From JASTVH01 sp042862465 (lineage in GTDB: Bacteria; Pseudomonadota; Gammaproteobacteria; Pseudomonadales; Oleiphilaceae), in assembly GCA_042862465.1 (NCBI GenBank), contig JASTVH010000007.1:186001-250000 (forward strand): a stretch of 64,000 nt of DNA, given 5' to 3'. The position numbers and the translations under genes were made by a program. This document shows positions 36,056 through 46,042 of the stretch, piece by piece. The notes beneath the pieces are model-generated. The model did not search any database, was not told where the DNA came from, and saw only the letters and a list, made by a program, of their open reading frames with translations. Within the stretch, counting starts at the first letter, position 1; every line of letters starts with the position of its first letter.

Positions 36056-36412
36056 ATGAAAACCCTTCCCGAAATCGTGGCTGAAACCAAGGAACACCTG
36101 CACTGCCTGAGCCCGGAAGCCGCCAAGGAAAGAATGGCCCGGGACGACAATCCGCTCATGATCGATGTCCGTGAACCCGGCGAGGTTCAGGAAAAGCGGG
36201 TCAATGATTTCATCAATATTCCCCGGGGTGTGCTGGAGATGAAAATCTATGAGCAGACCCAAGACCCGGAGCGCCCCATCTACCTGCATTGTGCTACAGG
36301 CGGACGGGCAGCCCTGTCAGCAGCGGCTCTGGAGCGTATGGGGTTCAGGAACGTGCATGTGATCGATAGTGATTGTGATCACCTGATTGAGCATCTTGGG
36401 GGGGAATGTTGA
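36056..36412 (+). CDS. rhodanese-like domain protein
   Basis: A 118-residue single-domain rhodanese that can transfer sulfane sulfur through a cysteine persulfide. The family markers are MIDVREPGE near residue 35 and the active-site loop LHCATGGRA with Cys79. No signal peptide, so it is cytoplasmic. It is preceded by a GGAGTG ribosome site and a candidate Anr/FNR box 40 bases upstream. The divergent DUF3365 haem protein suggests a shared role in redox or sulfur metabolism, which is inference. Confidence 0.9.
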   Translation: MKTLPEIVAETKEHLHCLSPEAAKERMARDDNPLMIDVREPGEVQEKRVNDFINIPRGVLEMKIYEQTQDPERPIYLHCATGGRAALSAAALERMGFRNVHVIDSDCDHLIEHLGGEC

Positions 36413-36457
36413 GACGTTGGATGCCTCAGCTTACATCGCCACTGCCAGACCACACGC

Positions 36458-36547
36458 CGTCATCCCCGCGAAGGCGGGGATCCAGGGCGGCAGGCATCAG
36501 GGCTACCGGGTTACCCGCTCTGGATTCCCGCCTTCGCGGGAATGACG
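36458..36547. repeat. 90-bp paired REP element (copy 2)
   Basis: CGTCATCCCCGCGAAGGCGGG and GATCC at the left mirror GGATTCCCGCCTTCGCGGG plus AATGACG at the right, each arm a strong hairpin. It has the same length and arrangement as 18995-19084, including the central ACCCGCTCTGGAT. Confidence 0.85.
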
Positions 36548-36641
36548 CGAGAAAGTCTGAAAACAAGAGGGAAGGGTCTAAACACGCAGCCGGCACAACC
36601 CGGGGAAAGCCCTGTATACGTGAAACGTCCAACGTCATACC

Positions 36642-37685
36642 TCATACGCCTGAGGTCGAACCCCCGCCTCCCAAACGCAACTCACTTGGCGAACAACCCT
36701 TGCGCCGTCGAAATGCCCGCGAAAAACTACTCTCGTTCACAAACCCCGCCGCATAGGCCACCTGGCTGATGGAACGCTGGCTGTTGAGCAACAGGAATTC
36801 CGCATAATCCAGCCGGGTGGCATTCACCAGCGTTTTGAAATTGATGTTTTCCTCCTGCAGCCGCCGCCCCAGGGTGCGCGGGGACATGTTCAACCGTTCC
36901 GCCACATCCTCACGACTGACGCTGAGCTGGTTTTTCAAGGCCTGGGAGATCTGACCTCTCACCCGCTGGGTGAAGGTGGGGCGCAAGTCCAGCGCCTGGG
37001 CCTGGCGGTCCAGCTCGGCGCGAAAATGGGCCATGGTGGCGCGGTTGGAAGTGGTTAACGTGTGCTGCAGATAGCGTTTGGGGATAACCACCTTGTTACA
37101 GGTGGATTCGAAGAACAGCGCCTGCGGATCGGCGAAGCTGCTATAGGCCTCCAGCGGGAAGCGGGCGGCGTGCTTCAGGTGCAGTTCCAGTAGTTGTGTG
37201 CTGGGTTTGATGTAGCGGCGAATACTGTTGAAGGCACCGACAATGGTCTCGTCCATGTCCGCGGTGAAGTCCCCGAAATCACACAGGGGCCGGAAGACCA
37301 GGTGAACCTGATCCCCCAGGTCCTCGCGCTGGATATCGTAGGCGGGCATGACCAGTGGATAGAAACGCAGTGCCGCCTCCAGGGCCGCTTCCAGGTTCGG
37401 CGAGGTCAGGATCACGATGCCCAGGGTGCCATGCGCGGTCACCGGAAAGTGCTCCAGCAATTGCGCCGAGAGGGGCGCGGCGGGATTGGCGGCGGCCCGG
37501 ACCGCGCGCAGGATCGCCAACAGTTGCAGACCATCCAGCATCCCCTCGTCTTTCGTGCCTTCCCACACGGCAGGGCCCACCGCGGCAGCCAGCGCCTCGG
37601 TGGAACGGCCCCGTTCCCTGAGAAAGGATTCAAAAACTTCCAGATACTGGACAGGAAACTGCAACTGCTCCAGAGGCACCATCAT
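36642..37685 (-). CDS. AraC family transcriptional regulator
   Basis: A 347-residue regulator with an OruR/arabinose-binding-type N-terminal sensing domain and a C-terminal double helix-turn-helix (SREDVAERLNMSPRTLGRRL, and SQVAYAAGFVNESSFSRAFRR with the CSPSELR end). It begins with a double ATG (37685/37682) preceded by AAGGAAGAG. It is divergent from the ferredoxin-reductase/diiron-protein operon 244 bases away, with a dyad in between, and so is the probable local activator responding to an alkyl or aromatic substrate, as inferred from this arrangement. Confidence 0.9.
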   Translation of the reverse strand: MMVPLEQLQFPVQYLEVFESFLRERGRSTEALAAAVGPAVWEGTKDEGMLDGLQLLAILRAVRAAANPAAPLSAQLLEHFPVTAHGTLGIVILTSPNLEAALEAALRFYPLVMPAYDIQREDLGDQVHLVFRPLCDFGDFTADMDETIVGAFNSIRRYIKPSTQLLELHLKHAARFPLEAYSSFADPQALFFESTCNKVVIPKRYLQHTLTTSNRATMAHFRAELDRQAQALDLRPTFTQRVRGQISQALKNQLSVSREDVAERLNMSPRTLGRRLQEENINFKTLVNATRLDYAEFLLLNSQRSISQVAYAAGFVNESSFSRAFRRRKGCSPSELRLGGGGSTSGV

Positions 37686-37882
37686 CAGTTGCTCTTCCTT
37701 TTCATTGCCACTCGCGGCGTCCCGATCCCCATCAATTTCATCACCTCTCCCCAAAGCAAAACGCCATGACTGCGCATCGTGACTCACATAACCCTAAAAC
37801 AGCTGCCTACAACATACGTTGGCCGGAAATGCACAGCAAGTGGCCCCCGAAGTCACCGGCTCCCCCCTACTCTGGCAGATAG

Positions 37883-37900
37883 TGCAGTGCACTCACTGCA
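37883..37900. promoter_or_regulatory. dyad operator candidate
   Basis: TGCAGTG-CACT-CACTGCA is a perfect 7-bp inverted repeat with a 4-base spacer, 29 bases before the reductase ATG in the regulator/operon divergent region. AraC proteins more often bind direct repeats, so the match to this regulator is uncertain. Confidence 0.4.
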
Positions 37901-37928
37901 AAACGGATTGGCAGCAAGAGGACCCGTT

Positions 37929-39071
37929 ATGTCGATAGCCGGCCAAATTCTGGGATGGCTCTACCGAGATGAAAAACAGGCGCTGACCCGCATGCGCGAA
38001 AACGATCGTCTGCGGCGTGAGCTTAACCGGCGGGCCTGGAACCGCTTTTCCAAGGCCGTGGTCAGCACTTCCGCTGAGCGCGAGGTGGAGGTGGTGCGGA
38101 TCGAAACCGAAACCGACGACACCTGCTCGCTGCGGTTACGACTGCACTCGGGGGAAGCCTTCAATGCCCGCCCCGGACAGTTCCTGACCTGTTGTTTCAA
38201 TATCGACGGTGAAACGGTTCGCCGGGCCTATTCCATTTCGTCCCTGCCCGACCCGCGTCAGGTACGCATCACTATCAAGCAGATTCCCGAAGGTCGAGTG
38301 TCGGGCTGGACTCAGAAGCACCTGAAGGCCGGAGACCGCTTCACCGTGCTCGGGCCGAGCGGGGACTTCACCCAGCGCCCCGACACCCAACAGGCGGTCT
38401 TTATCGCCGCCGGCGTCGGCATTACGCCCATCCGCCCCCTGATCGAAGCACACCTGGCCGCGAGCGACGAGGCTGAGGCCACCCTGATCTACGCCTGTCG
38501 CAGTGCCAAACAGCTGATCTTCCGGGTCGAACTGGAAGCCCTGGCCCGTCGTTTCCCCAACCTGAAGATCCACTGGGTGCTCTCCCGCCCAGGGCCCAGC
38601 TGGCAGGGTCTCAAGGGGCGCCTGGATGCCGACCGGCTGTTGCAGCTGGCCCACGAGCACGGCCGGGCAGATGCCTACTACCTCTGCGGCCCGGATGCCT
38701 TTATCGACATGGGCCGTGAAGCTCTGGCGAGTGCCGGCGTTCGCGAGCGCTGTATCCACACCGAGCGTTTCCTGCCCGCCGCGCAGGCCGCGCAGGCGCA
38801 TCCCACCACACCGCAGTCCATCTACTTTCGCCGCAGCAAGATGCGGGTCGAGGCCCAGCCGGGCCAGTCCATTCTGGAAGCGGGCCTGGAAGCCGGCGTG
38901 CCGCTGGATTACAGCTGCCAGGTGGGGGGCTGCGCCCACTGCCGGGTCAAGGTGGCCGAAGGCACGGTGATCAGTGACGAACCCAATTCACTCAGCCCCG
39001 AAGAATTCGAACAGGGCTACCGGCTGGCCTGCCTGTCCTACGCCTGCAGCGCCACCGAAGTCGAAGCCTGA
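37929..39071 (+). CDS. ferredoxin reductase with C-terminal [2Fe-2S] domain
   Basis: An electron-transfer reductase moving electrons from NAD(P)H through FAD to a plant-type [2Fe-2S] cluster. In the 380-residue protein, FAD binding is at RRAYSISS (98-105), the NAD(P) loop at AAGVGITPIRP (160-170), and the cluster ligands are Cys330, Cys335, Cys338 and Cys368. The first 45 residues are a charged extension. AGAGGA lies 7 bases before the ATG. The next gene, 13 bases later, is a diiron protein, and the pair is most likely an oxygenase or desaturase with its reductase. Confidence 0.92.
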   Translation: MSIAGQILGWLYRDEKQALTRMRENDRLRRELNRRAWNRFSKAVVSTSAEREVEVVRIETETDDTCSLRLRLHSGEAFNARPGQFLTCCFNIDGETVRRAYSISSLPDPRQVRITIKQIPEGRVSGWTQKHLKAGDRFTVLGPSGDFTQRPDTQQAVFIAAGVGITPIRPLIEAHLAASDEAEATLIYACRSAKQLIFRVELEALARRFPNLKIHWVLSRPGPSWQGLKGRLDADRLLQLAHEHGRADAYYLCGPDAFIDMGREALASAGVRERCIHTERFLPAAQAAQAHPTTPQSIYFRRSKMRVEAQPGQSILEAGLEAGVPLDYSCQVGGCAHCRVKVAEGTVISDEPNSLSPEEFEQGYRLACLSYACSATEVEA

Positions 39072-39083
39072 GGAGACCGGATC

Positions 39084-40262
<1,179 letters not shown>

Positions 40263-40309
40263 GCAGCGCCATCACGGCTCACTTTAACGTTCCAGAGCCT
40301 TTTTTCCCT

Positions 40310-40335
40310 GGGGCCCTTTCGCGGGCCCTTTTCTT
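40310..40335 (+). terminator. Rho-independent terminator after diiron-protein operon
   Basis: GGGCCC at 40311-40316 pairs with GGGCCC at 40323-40328 over a TTTCGC loop and is followed by TTTTCTT. It is 48 bases after the operon's last stop. Confidence 0.75.
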
Positions 40336-40535
40336 CCTCCCCAATGTTTCATTTTGTATCTGCAGTTTATTGTAACCATTTGTTTTTATGAGAACTGATG
40401 AGGAGGCTTCTGACTCGGGATGCGACAGACTTAACATTTCGTGCTTAATTAAGCTTGTCGGGTGCTTTGTTTGGCGAATAGCATGCCCGCCTAACTGAAC
40501 ACACATTCAAGAACAAGATCTGGCGATCCCGTTCC

Positions 40536-43127
40536 ATGGACAAGGCAGCGCTCAAAAATCTTCGCGCCTCCGTGTGCTTGCCGCTTTGCCTGGCATTGGC
40601 TGCCATTGTCTGGGGGCTGGTGATGGATACCACCATCGCCCCGGTCCCTGAGGGTCCAGTCGCAACCGCACTCCCCACAACATCCGCCAAACCAGTGGCA
40701 CTCGGCCCCATTCGTTATCACCGTGGCGACCTGCCCCTGGACACACTGACCGCCAGTGCCTCCTGGAACTGGCCCCTGTTACCGCCGGACCAACAGGGAC
40801 TGGGCTACCTGAGCGAGCCCGTGGTCTTTGCGGTGGAGGTCAGCAATCCCACCGACCAGGACCGCGCCGCCTTCGTGCTCATGGATGCCCCATCCATGGA
40901 TCGGATTGAAGCCCGCAGCCTGGATCAGGACGGTCACCTGATTCCCCTCGCCACCCTCGGTGATACCCAACGGGCGGTGCAGCGGGAGATCGATCTGCCG
41001 CAATGGATCTGGCCATTGCAGCTGGCGGCACGGGAAACCCGGACACTCTATTTCGAAGTCACCAGCAGCGGGCCGATGCTCTTCCCCCTGCAGGTGCACA
41101 CGGCCAGGTCCCTAATGAGCGAAACCGCCACCAACCTCACCTGGAAGTCCATGCTCTATGGCATCCTGCTGCTGACACTCCTAGCCAACGTGGGCACGCT
41201 GTTCGTGGTGCGATCTCTGGCGGTGGCCTGGCTATGCGTTTTTCTCCTGGCCAGTGCCCACGCCCAGTTGGTGCTGGACGGCTTTGGCGCCTGGCTCCTG
41301 TGGCCGGGCATTCCGCAAATCAGCCAGCTCCTGTCGGTGACGCCCGGTCTGGCCGTGCTGGCATTCCTGCAATTCAGCGTGCATTTTCTATCCGTCTGGG
41401 GCTGGCAGAAGATTGTCCTCAATACCTTTTCCGCAGCGGCACTGGTCATTCTCGTGCTGACGCCGCTGCCGGCCGACTGGTTCGGCCAGGGCGCCCTGTT
41501 GCTGTTAGGGCTTGCCGGCGCCGCCTTTGCCTTCTGGCTGGCGCTGCGCCAACACCGCCAGGATCGCTATGCACGCTACTTCGTGGTGGCGACCACGGCC
41601 CTGTTCCTGGGGCTGGCCATGGTTTCCCTGCGAACCATCGGATTGCTGCCGGTCAACGAGCTGACCAACTCCGGCGTCAACCTGGGTCTGGCCGCGGTCT
41701 CCGTCATTCTGACCCTGGGCATCCTGCGCAATCTCCTGGCAGAACGGCGCATTCGCGATCGCATACAGATGCAGGCCGAAGAAGAGCAGCGCTTGCGAAG
41801 CCTGCTCCAGGCAGAGAACGACCGGCTGCTTCGGACCCACCGCATTACCGGCCGCCCCAACCGCACTGTTCTGGAAGAGAAACTATCGGCACTGGATGCC
41901 GAAGGTACGCCTTTCGCCCTTTGTGTGCTTTGGCTTGAGAACCACACCGGTGCCGAAAGCCTGCTGGGATACCAGTGGGTGGAATCGGCGCTGCGGGACC
42001 ATCTGCAGGAACTCGACAGCCTCCTGCTGCGGGAATTCGGCGGCGCCATCGAGCGAATCGACAATCAGGCCCTGGCCAGCATCGACACCTCACATCATGC
42101 CTTCATCATCCGCTATGACGGCCCCTCCCCCATGGACAGTCCGGATACGTTCTGGCAACGCCTCCACAACGGTATCGACGGCCTCTCCACCCGGGAATCC
42201 CCGAATCTCGACTGGATGCCATCGCTGGGCGTGGCCTTTTGCCCTGAACACAGCCGGCTGGCGTGGGAGCTGATTGCCTGCGCCAGCTTTGCCGCCCTAC
42301 AGGGGCACCGGAGCATGACGGTCTATGATGCCAATGTGGCCCAACGCCAGCAGAAACTGCAGCTGTTGATGCTGGATCTCGACCGCGCCCTGGGCAATGG
42401 CGACATCGGCCTGGTCTACCAGCCCAAACTGGAACTGGACCACAATCGCGTGAGTGCCTGCGAAGCGCTGATCCGCTGGCAGCACCCGGAATTCGGCCAG
42501 GTTTCGCCGGGGCTCTGGATACCGTTCGCCGAACAGACCGGTGCCATCCGCAAGGTCACCCTGTGGGTCATCGCCCGGGCCTGCCGGGACCTTGCGGCGC
42601 TGGAGGCCCAGTATGGTTCTCCCCTGCAGGTCGCGGTCAACATCTCCGCCCGTGACCTGGAAGGCCGCGACTTTCCCGATCAGATTCTCGGTGCCGTCGA
42701 GCGGGAAGGGGTCCGCCCGCATCAGGTCATTCTGGAAGTGACCGAGACGGCCGTGGCCACCGATCCCCAGCATGCCCATGCCATCCTGGCCGAACTGGCG
42801 GCGATGGGGTTCCATCTTGCCCTGGACGATTTCGGCACCGGGCAATCCTCCCTCAGCGCGCTGGCGGCCTTCAGTCTCGATGAACTCAAGCTGGACCGCA
42901 GTTTTCTGGACTCCATCACCTCAGACCCCAACCGCCAGCGTGTCTTCCGCACTGCCATCAAATTGGGCCGTTCCCTCGGCCTGAAGATTGTGGTCGAAGG
43001 AATCGAAGACGCGGCGACGGATGCCTGGGTCCGCCAGTTCAGCGGCATATGCGGCCAGGGTTTCTTCTATGGCAGGCCGGAACCGATCGCGATGCCGCAG
43101 CAGGACAAAATGCAACAGTTCCTGTAA
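40536..43127 (+). CDS. 7TM-sensor EAL-domain c-di-GMP phosphodiesterase
   Basis: An 863-residue inner-membrane enzyme likely to hydrolyse cyclic di-GMP. It starts with a signal-anchor helix (about 10-30), a periplasmic 7TMR-DISMED2-like beta domain (to about 190), seven membrane helices (about 205-395), a short coiled coil, a degenerate GGDEF-like domain, and a C-terminal EAL domain. The EAL motif is EALIRW with Glu643, and LEVTE, the DDFGTG loop, LKLDRSF and VVEGIE all look intact, so phosphodiesterase activity is expected. The weak ribosome site leaves the start slightly open. It stands alone. Confidence 0.9.
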   Translation: MDKAALKNLRASVCLPLCLALAAIVWGLVMDTTIAPVPEGPVATALPTTSAKPVALGPIRYHRGDLPLDTLTASASWNWPLLPPDQQGLGYLSEPVVFAVEVSNPTDQDRAAFVLMDAPSMDRIEARSLDQDGHLIPLATLGDTQRAVQREIDLPQWIWPLQLAARETRTLYFEVTSSGPMLFPLQVHTARSLMSETATNLTWKSMLYGILLLTLLANVGTLFVVRSLAVAWLCVFLLASAHAQLVLDGFGAWLLWPGIPQISQLLSVTPGLAVLAFLQFSVHFLSVWGWQKIVLNTFSAAALVILVLTPLPADWFGQGALLLLGLAGAAFAFWLALRQHRQDRYARYFVVATTALFLGLAMVSLRTIGLLPVNELTNSGVNLGLAAVSVILTLGILRNLLAERRIRDRIQMQAEEEQRLRSLLQAENDRLLRTHRITGRPNRTVLEEKLSALDAEGTPFALCVLWLENHTGAESLLGYQWVESALRDHLQELDSLLLREFGGAIERIDNQALASIDTSHHAFIIRYDGPSPMDSPDTFWQRLHNGIDGLSTRESPNLDWMPSLGVAFCPEHSRLAWELIACASFAALQGHRSMTVYDANVAQRQQKLQLLMLDLDRALGNGDIGLVYQPKLELDHNRVSACEALIRWQHPEFGQVSPGLWIPFAEQTGAIRKVTLWVIARACRDLAALEAQYGSPLQVAVNISARDLEGRDFPDQILGAVEREGVRPHQVILEVTETAVATDPQHAHAILAELAAMGFHLALDDFGTGQSSLSALAAFSLDELKLDRSFLDSITSDPNRQRVFRTAIKLGRSLGLKIVVEGIEDAATDAWVRQFSGICGQGFFYGRPEPIAMPQQDKMQQFL

Positions 43128-43167
43128 GGCCCTGACCGCCTTCGCAGGTGGTTTATGTGACCACATT

Positions 43168-43183
43168 TGTGACACACATCACA
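43168..43183. promoter_or_regulatory. CRP/Vfr binding site (exact TGTGA-N6-TCACA)
   Basis: TGTGACACACATCACA is a perfect match to the symmetric CRP/Vfr core. It lies 116 bases before the ATG of the SGNH hydrolase and 41 bases after the EAL gene stop, so it most likely controls the hydrolase. Confidence 0.75.
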
Positions 43184-43298
43184 CTTATCACCATAACCGC
43201 ATCGCTTCCCCGCCCCTCAATTGATCATTTATTAATCGCTCCATAATCTGGCCTGTGAGGCCCTTGCGGTACCTCCTCACGACCAAGGAGCTAGAACA

Positions 43299-44267
43299 AT
43301 GATAAATACCAACCTCAGAAGTCGTTTGATGTACCTGCTGTCAGGGTTGCTGCTGTCCCTGTCTCTGTCACTGCCGGCACAAGCCGACACACCGAATAAT
43401 GCCGCCGCGGCCGGCGACAGCATTACCATGGGTTTTGCGGCCGACTGTACCGGCAACATCTGGTTCTGGGACCTGTTCTGTCTGTTGGGCGGGGACCAAC
43501 CGGAGCATTCCTGGTTCGATGGCTGGGACAGTAACGTCAACAGTGTTCACGACCGTTACAAGGCCATCGATCCCAATATCGACGCCAACAAGAACGCAGC
43601 GGCCTCGGGCTCCGAATTGCGCGGAGGCAGCAACAACTTCGTGACCCAGGCCAACAACATCGTGGCCCAGACCAACACACCGGACCATGTGGAGGTCATG
43701 CTGGGAGGCAACGATATCTGCAACCGCGACTGTACCGATCCCAACAACTGCAACGACCCGCTCTACAGTGACAGCGAGTGGCGAAGTTCGGTGCAGCAAG
43801 GGCTGGATGTACTGGTGCAGGGGTTGCCCACCGGCTCCACCGTATTCCTGGGCTCGGTTCCCCGGGTCCAGGACCTGCGAGCAGCCGGCCTGGCCAAGCA
43901 GAGCAAACATTCATGGACGATTGACTGCGATGGCGCCTGGTCAAGCTTCAATGTCTGCCGGGTGGCCACCAATGGCGGCACCATGAATGGCGAGAGCTTC
44001 TCCCAGCGCCATGCGGCGATCAGTAACGCGCAGCGACGCTATAACGAAATCCTGCGCGACCAGGCCGAGGCCTACAACACCAACAGCAATGGACGTAATC
44101 CGCGGGGCATTGAGGTGGTGGCGGATTACGTTGACGAGCAGACGGCCTCGGCCGGCACCTTCCGTTTTGGTCCCAGCGATATCGACGGTGGCGATTGCTT
44201 CCACCCCAGTATCCGCGGCCAGAACATCGTGGCGGGCACCCTGTGGAACAACAATCCCGACAAATAA
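43299..44267 (+). CDS. secreted SGNH/GDSL hydrolase
   Basis: A 322-residue exported esterase-like protein. A signal peptide ends near QADTPN (residue 29). SGNH blocks are seen: block I AGDSITMG with Ser41, block III GGNDI with Asn138, and block V GGDCFHPS with Asp299 and His302. Pairs of cysteines (for example CNRDC) suggest extracytoplasmic disulfides. It probably cleaves an ester or carbohydrate acetyl group outside the cell. AAGGAG lies 8 bases before the ATG, a consensus CRP/Vfr site lies upstream, and a terminator follows. Confidence 0.9.
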   Translation: MINTNLRSRLMYLLSGLLLSLSLSLPAQADTPNNAAAAGDSITMGFAADCTGNIWFWDLFCLLGGDQPEHSWFDGWDSNVNSVHDRYKAIDPNIDANKNAAASGSELRGGSNNFVTQANNIVAQTNTPDHVEVMLGGNDICNRDCTDPNNCNDPLYSDSEWRSSVQQGLDVLVQGLPTGSTVFLGSVPRVQDLRAAGLAKQSKHSWTIDCDGAWSSFNVCRVATNGGTMNGESFSQRHAAISNAQRRYNEILRDQAEAYNTNSNGRNPRGIEVVADYVDEQTASAGTFRFGPSDIDGGDCFHPSIRGQNIVAGTLWNNNPDK

Positions 44268-44301
44268 CAGCCAAGAAAGCGTGAAGAACCGCAAGAGCCT
44301 C

Positions 44302-44327
44302 GGGGGCGCCACGGCGCCCCTTTCTTG
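44302..44327 (+). terminator. terminator after SGNH hydrolase
   Basis: GGGGGCGCC and GGCGCCCC form a very GC-rich stem with a short AC loop, followed by TTTCTTG, 35 bases after the hydrolase stop. Confidence 0.7.
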
Positions 44328-44340
44328 TTGCACCAGCGAC

Positions 44341-45873
44341 TCATCCCTGCCCGATTTCGTAACGCACGGTCTTGGGCAAGCCGTTGCGGATGAACTGAAT
44401 CGTGACCGCCTGCTGGGAATCCAGGGCATCCAGAAAACGGTTCTGGTTTTCATGCACCCATTCGTCGCCCACCCGCAGGATCACATCACCGGACTGTAGG
44501 CCCAGGGTACGGTAAAACTCGGAATCGCCAATCTCTTCCAGACGCAGCAGGTGCACCCCCTCCACCACCAGCTCGGCGGGTTTAAAGCGTTCTGCCAGCG
44601 CTTCGCGGTCATTGAGCTGTTGATCCAGCCAATCCCGTGACAGCGGCACCGCACCGGCTGCCGCAGCGGAAGCGCCTGCAGTGGGCCTTTCACCGGTCGC
44701 CGCCGTCCGGGCCGTTGTCTGGGCCGTACTTGCCGCACCCCGCCCCGCGGCCACCGCACCACCGCCCCGCGAGCCCTGCAGGCTGATATACTCCCGGCGC
44801 CCGGCGTTGCGAATCCAGATGCGGTTTTCCGTCACTTCCAGAAGTATCACCTCACGCAGCAGTTCATCGCCGGGGTGGTATAGGGCCACATCAGCCCCTT
44901 CACCCTCGATCATCGCGCTCGAGCGGTCGGGGCTGGCCTCATTGACACTGGTGGCCAGTAGTTTCAGCGGCAATTCACTGGCCACCACCGTCTCCTGCGA
45001 CTGCTCAGGCGCGGCGCCGGCCTGCAGCCCCTGACGCCGTAGCTCTTCATCGATCAGACGGCGGTAAACGGACGCCGGCTGCGGCCCCTTCACGTAGAGC
45101 CCATTGACGAAAACCACCGGCACGTTCCCAAGGCCCAGGCGATCCACCAGCGCCACATCGGCTTCGATGGCGGAGCGGAAACGCTGGTCAGCCAGACATT
45201 GCTCAAGGGCCTTCACATCCAGGCCTAATTGCCCGGCAATACGCCGATAGGTGCTCAGCTGGAAATCCCGCAGGGCATAGAGGGCATCGTGAAAGCCCCA
45301 GTACTGCCCCTCCGCTCCGGCACACCGGGCCGCCAGTGCCGCGGGCAGATCGTTACGGTGGAAGGACTGCGGGGCATCGTAATGGACTTCGGCCAGCCGC
45401 TGCGGGTATTCCTGACGCAATGTGGCCAGAATCGGCTGAATGCGGGCGCAATGTGAGGACTCGTAACCACAGAAGACACTCAGCGTCACCGCCGCCTCGG
45501 CCGGGCCCCGGCGCGGTTCGTCACGGGCCGGCAACTCCACCCGGGGCGGAAACGGCGGCTCCAGAAACACCTCCACCGCGGCCGCGCTTTCCGCGGAGGC
45601 CTGCTGGCGCTCGATCATGCTGTTCAACGTCTGCTTCTGCACCCGATAGCGGGCCATGGCAAGATCATGCAGGGCCAGTTTGGCCTCGTCGTTCAGGGCG
45701 GTGTAGGTGATCACCTGATCACCCACCCGGGCAGCAATACGGCCGGGCGACTCCTGGCGCTTGACGCTGTCTTCGACATCACTGGTTTGAGAGGATTGGG
45801 GACCACAGGCGGACAGGCCCAGCGCCAGCAGGCACAGAGCCAGCCCGGTCCGGAGACGGTTCGGGTAAGCCAT
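44341..45873 (-). CDS. lipoprotein fusing a DsbA-like thioredoxin domain with GspC-type HR and PDZ domains
   Basis: A 510-residue predicted lipoprotein (lipobox LSAC, Cys23). Order: linker and a SurA-like helical segment (45-100), a DsbA-like thioredoxin domain (about 125-285), a T2SS GspC homology-region-like domain (304-366: LLATSVNEASPDRSSAMIE, YHPGDELL, NRIWIRNAGRREYISL), an Ala/Thr/Gly linker, and a PDZ-like domain (437-510: YRTLGLQSGDVILRVGD). The DsbA CPYC position reads Ser139-Ser140-His141-Cys142 with an extra Cys135 four residues before Ser139; the cis-Pro is Pro252. Oxidase activity is thus doubtful. Role in envelope protein export is inferred. ATG 45873 starts the signal peptide, with AGAGGGA upstream. 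Confidence 0.8.
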   Translation of the reverse strand: MAYPNRLRTGLALCLLALGLSACGPQSSQTSDVEDSVKRQESPGRIAARVGDQVITYTALNDEAKLALHDLAMARYRVQKQTLNSMIERQQASAESAAAVEVFLEPPFPPRVELPARDEPRRGPAEAAVTLSVFCGYESSHCARIQPILATLRQEYPQRLAEVHYDAPQSFHRNDLPAALAARCAGAEGQYWGFHDALYALRDFQLSTYRRIAGQLGLDVKALEQCLADQRFRSAIEADVALVDRLGLGNVPVVFVNGLYVKGPQPASVYRRLIDEELRRQGLQAGAAPEQSQETVVASELPLKLLATSVNEASPDRSSAMIEGEGADVALYHPGDELLREVILLEVTENRIWIRNAGRREYISLQGSRGGGAVAAGRGAASTAQTTARTAATGERPTAGASAAAAGAVPLSRDWLDQQLNDREALAERFKPAELVVEGVHLLRLEEIGDSEFYRTLGLQSGDVILRVGDEWVHENQNRFLDALDSQQAVTIQFIRNGLPKTVRYEIGQG

Positions 45874-46042
45874 GGCTGATTCCCTCTGTTTATTCTTGTT
45901 CTTGGGAACCTCTGACCCGGCCTGGCAGACCAGCCAGGCCTGGATTAGAGGCCCGTTGTTTTGCCGCATCATGGCAATCTACAGCAATACCCGAGAGCGC
46001 TGGGCAGTGCAAGTAGACAGAAGGGAACCCTGCGCGTGGGGG

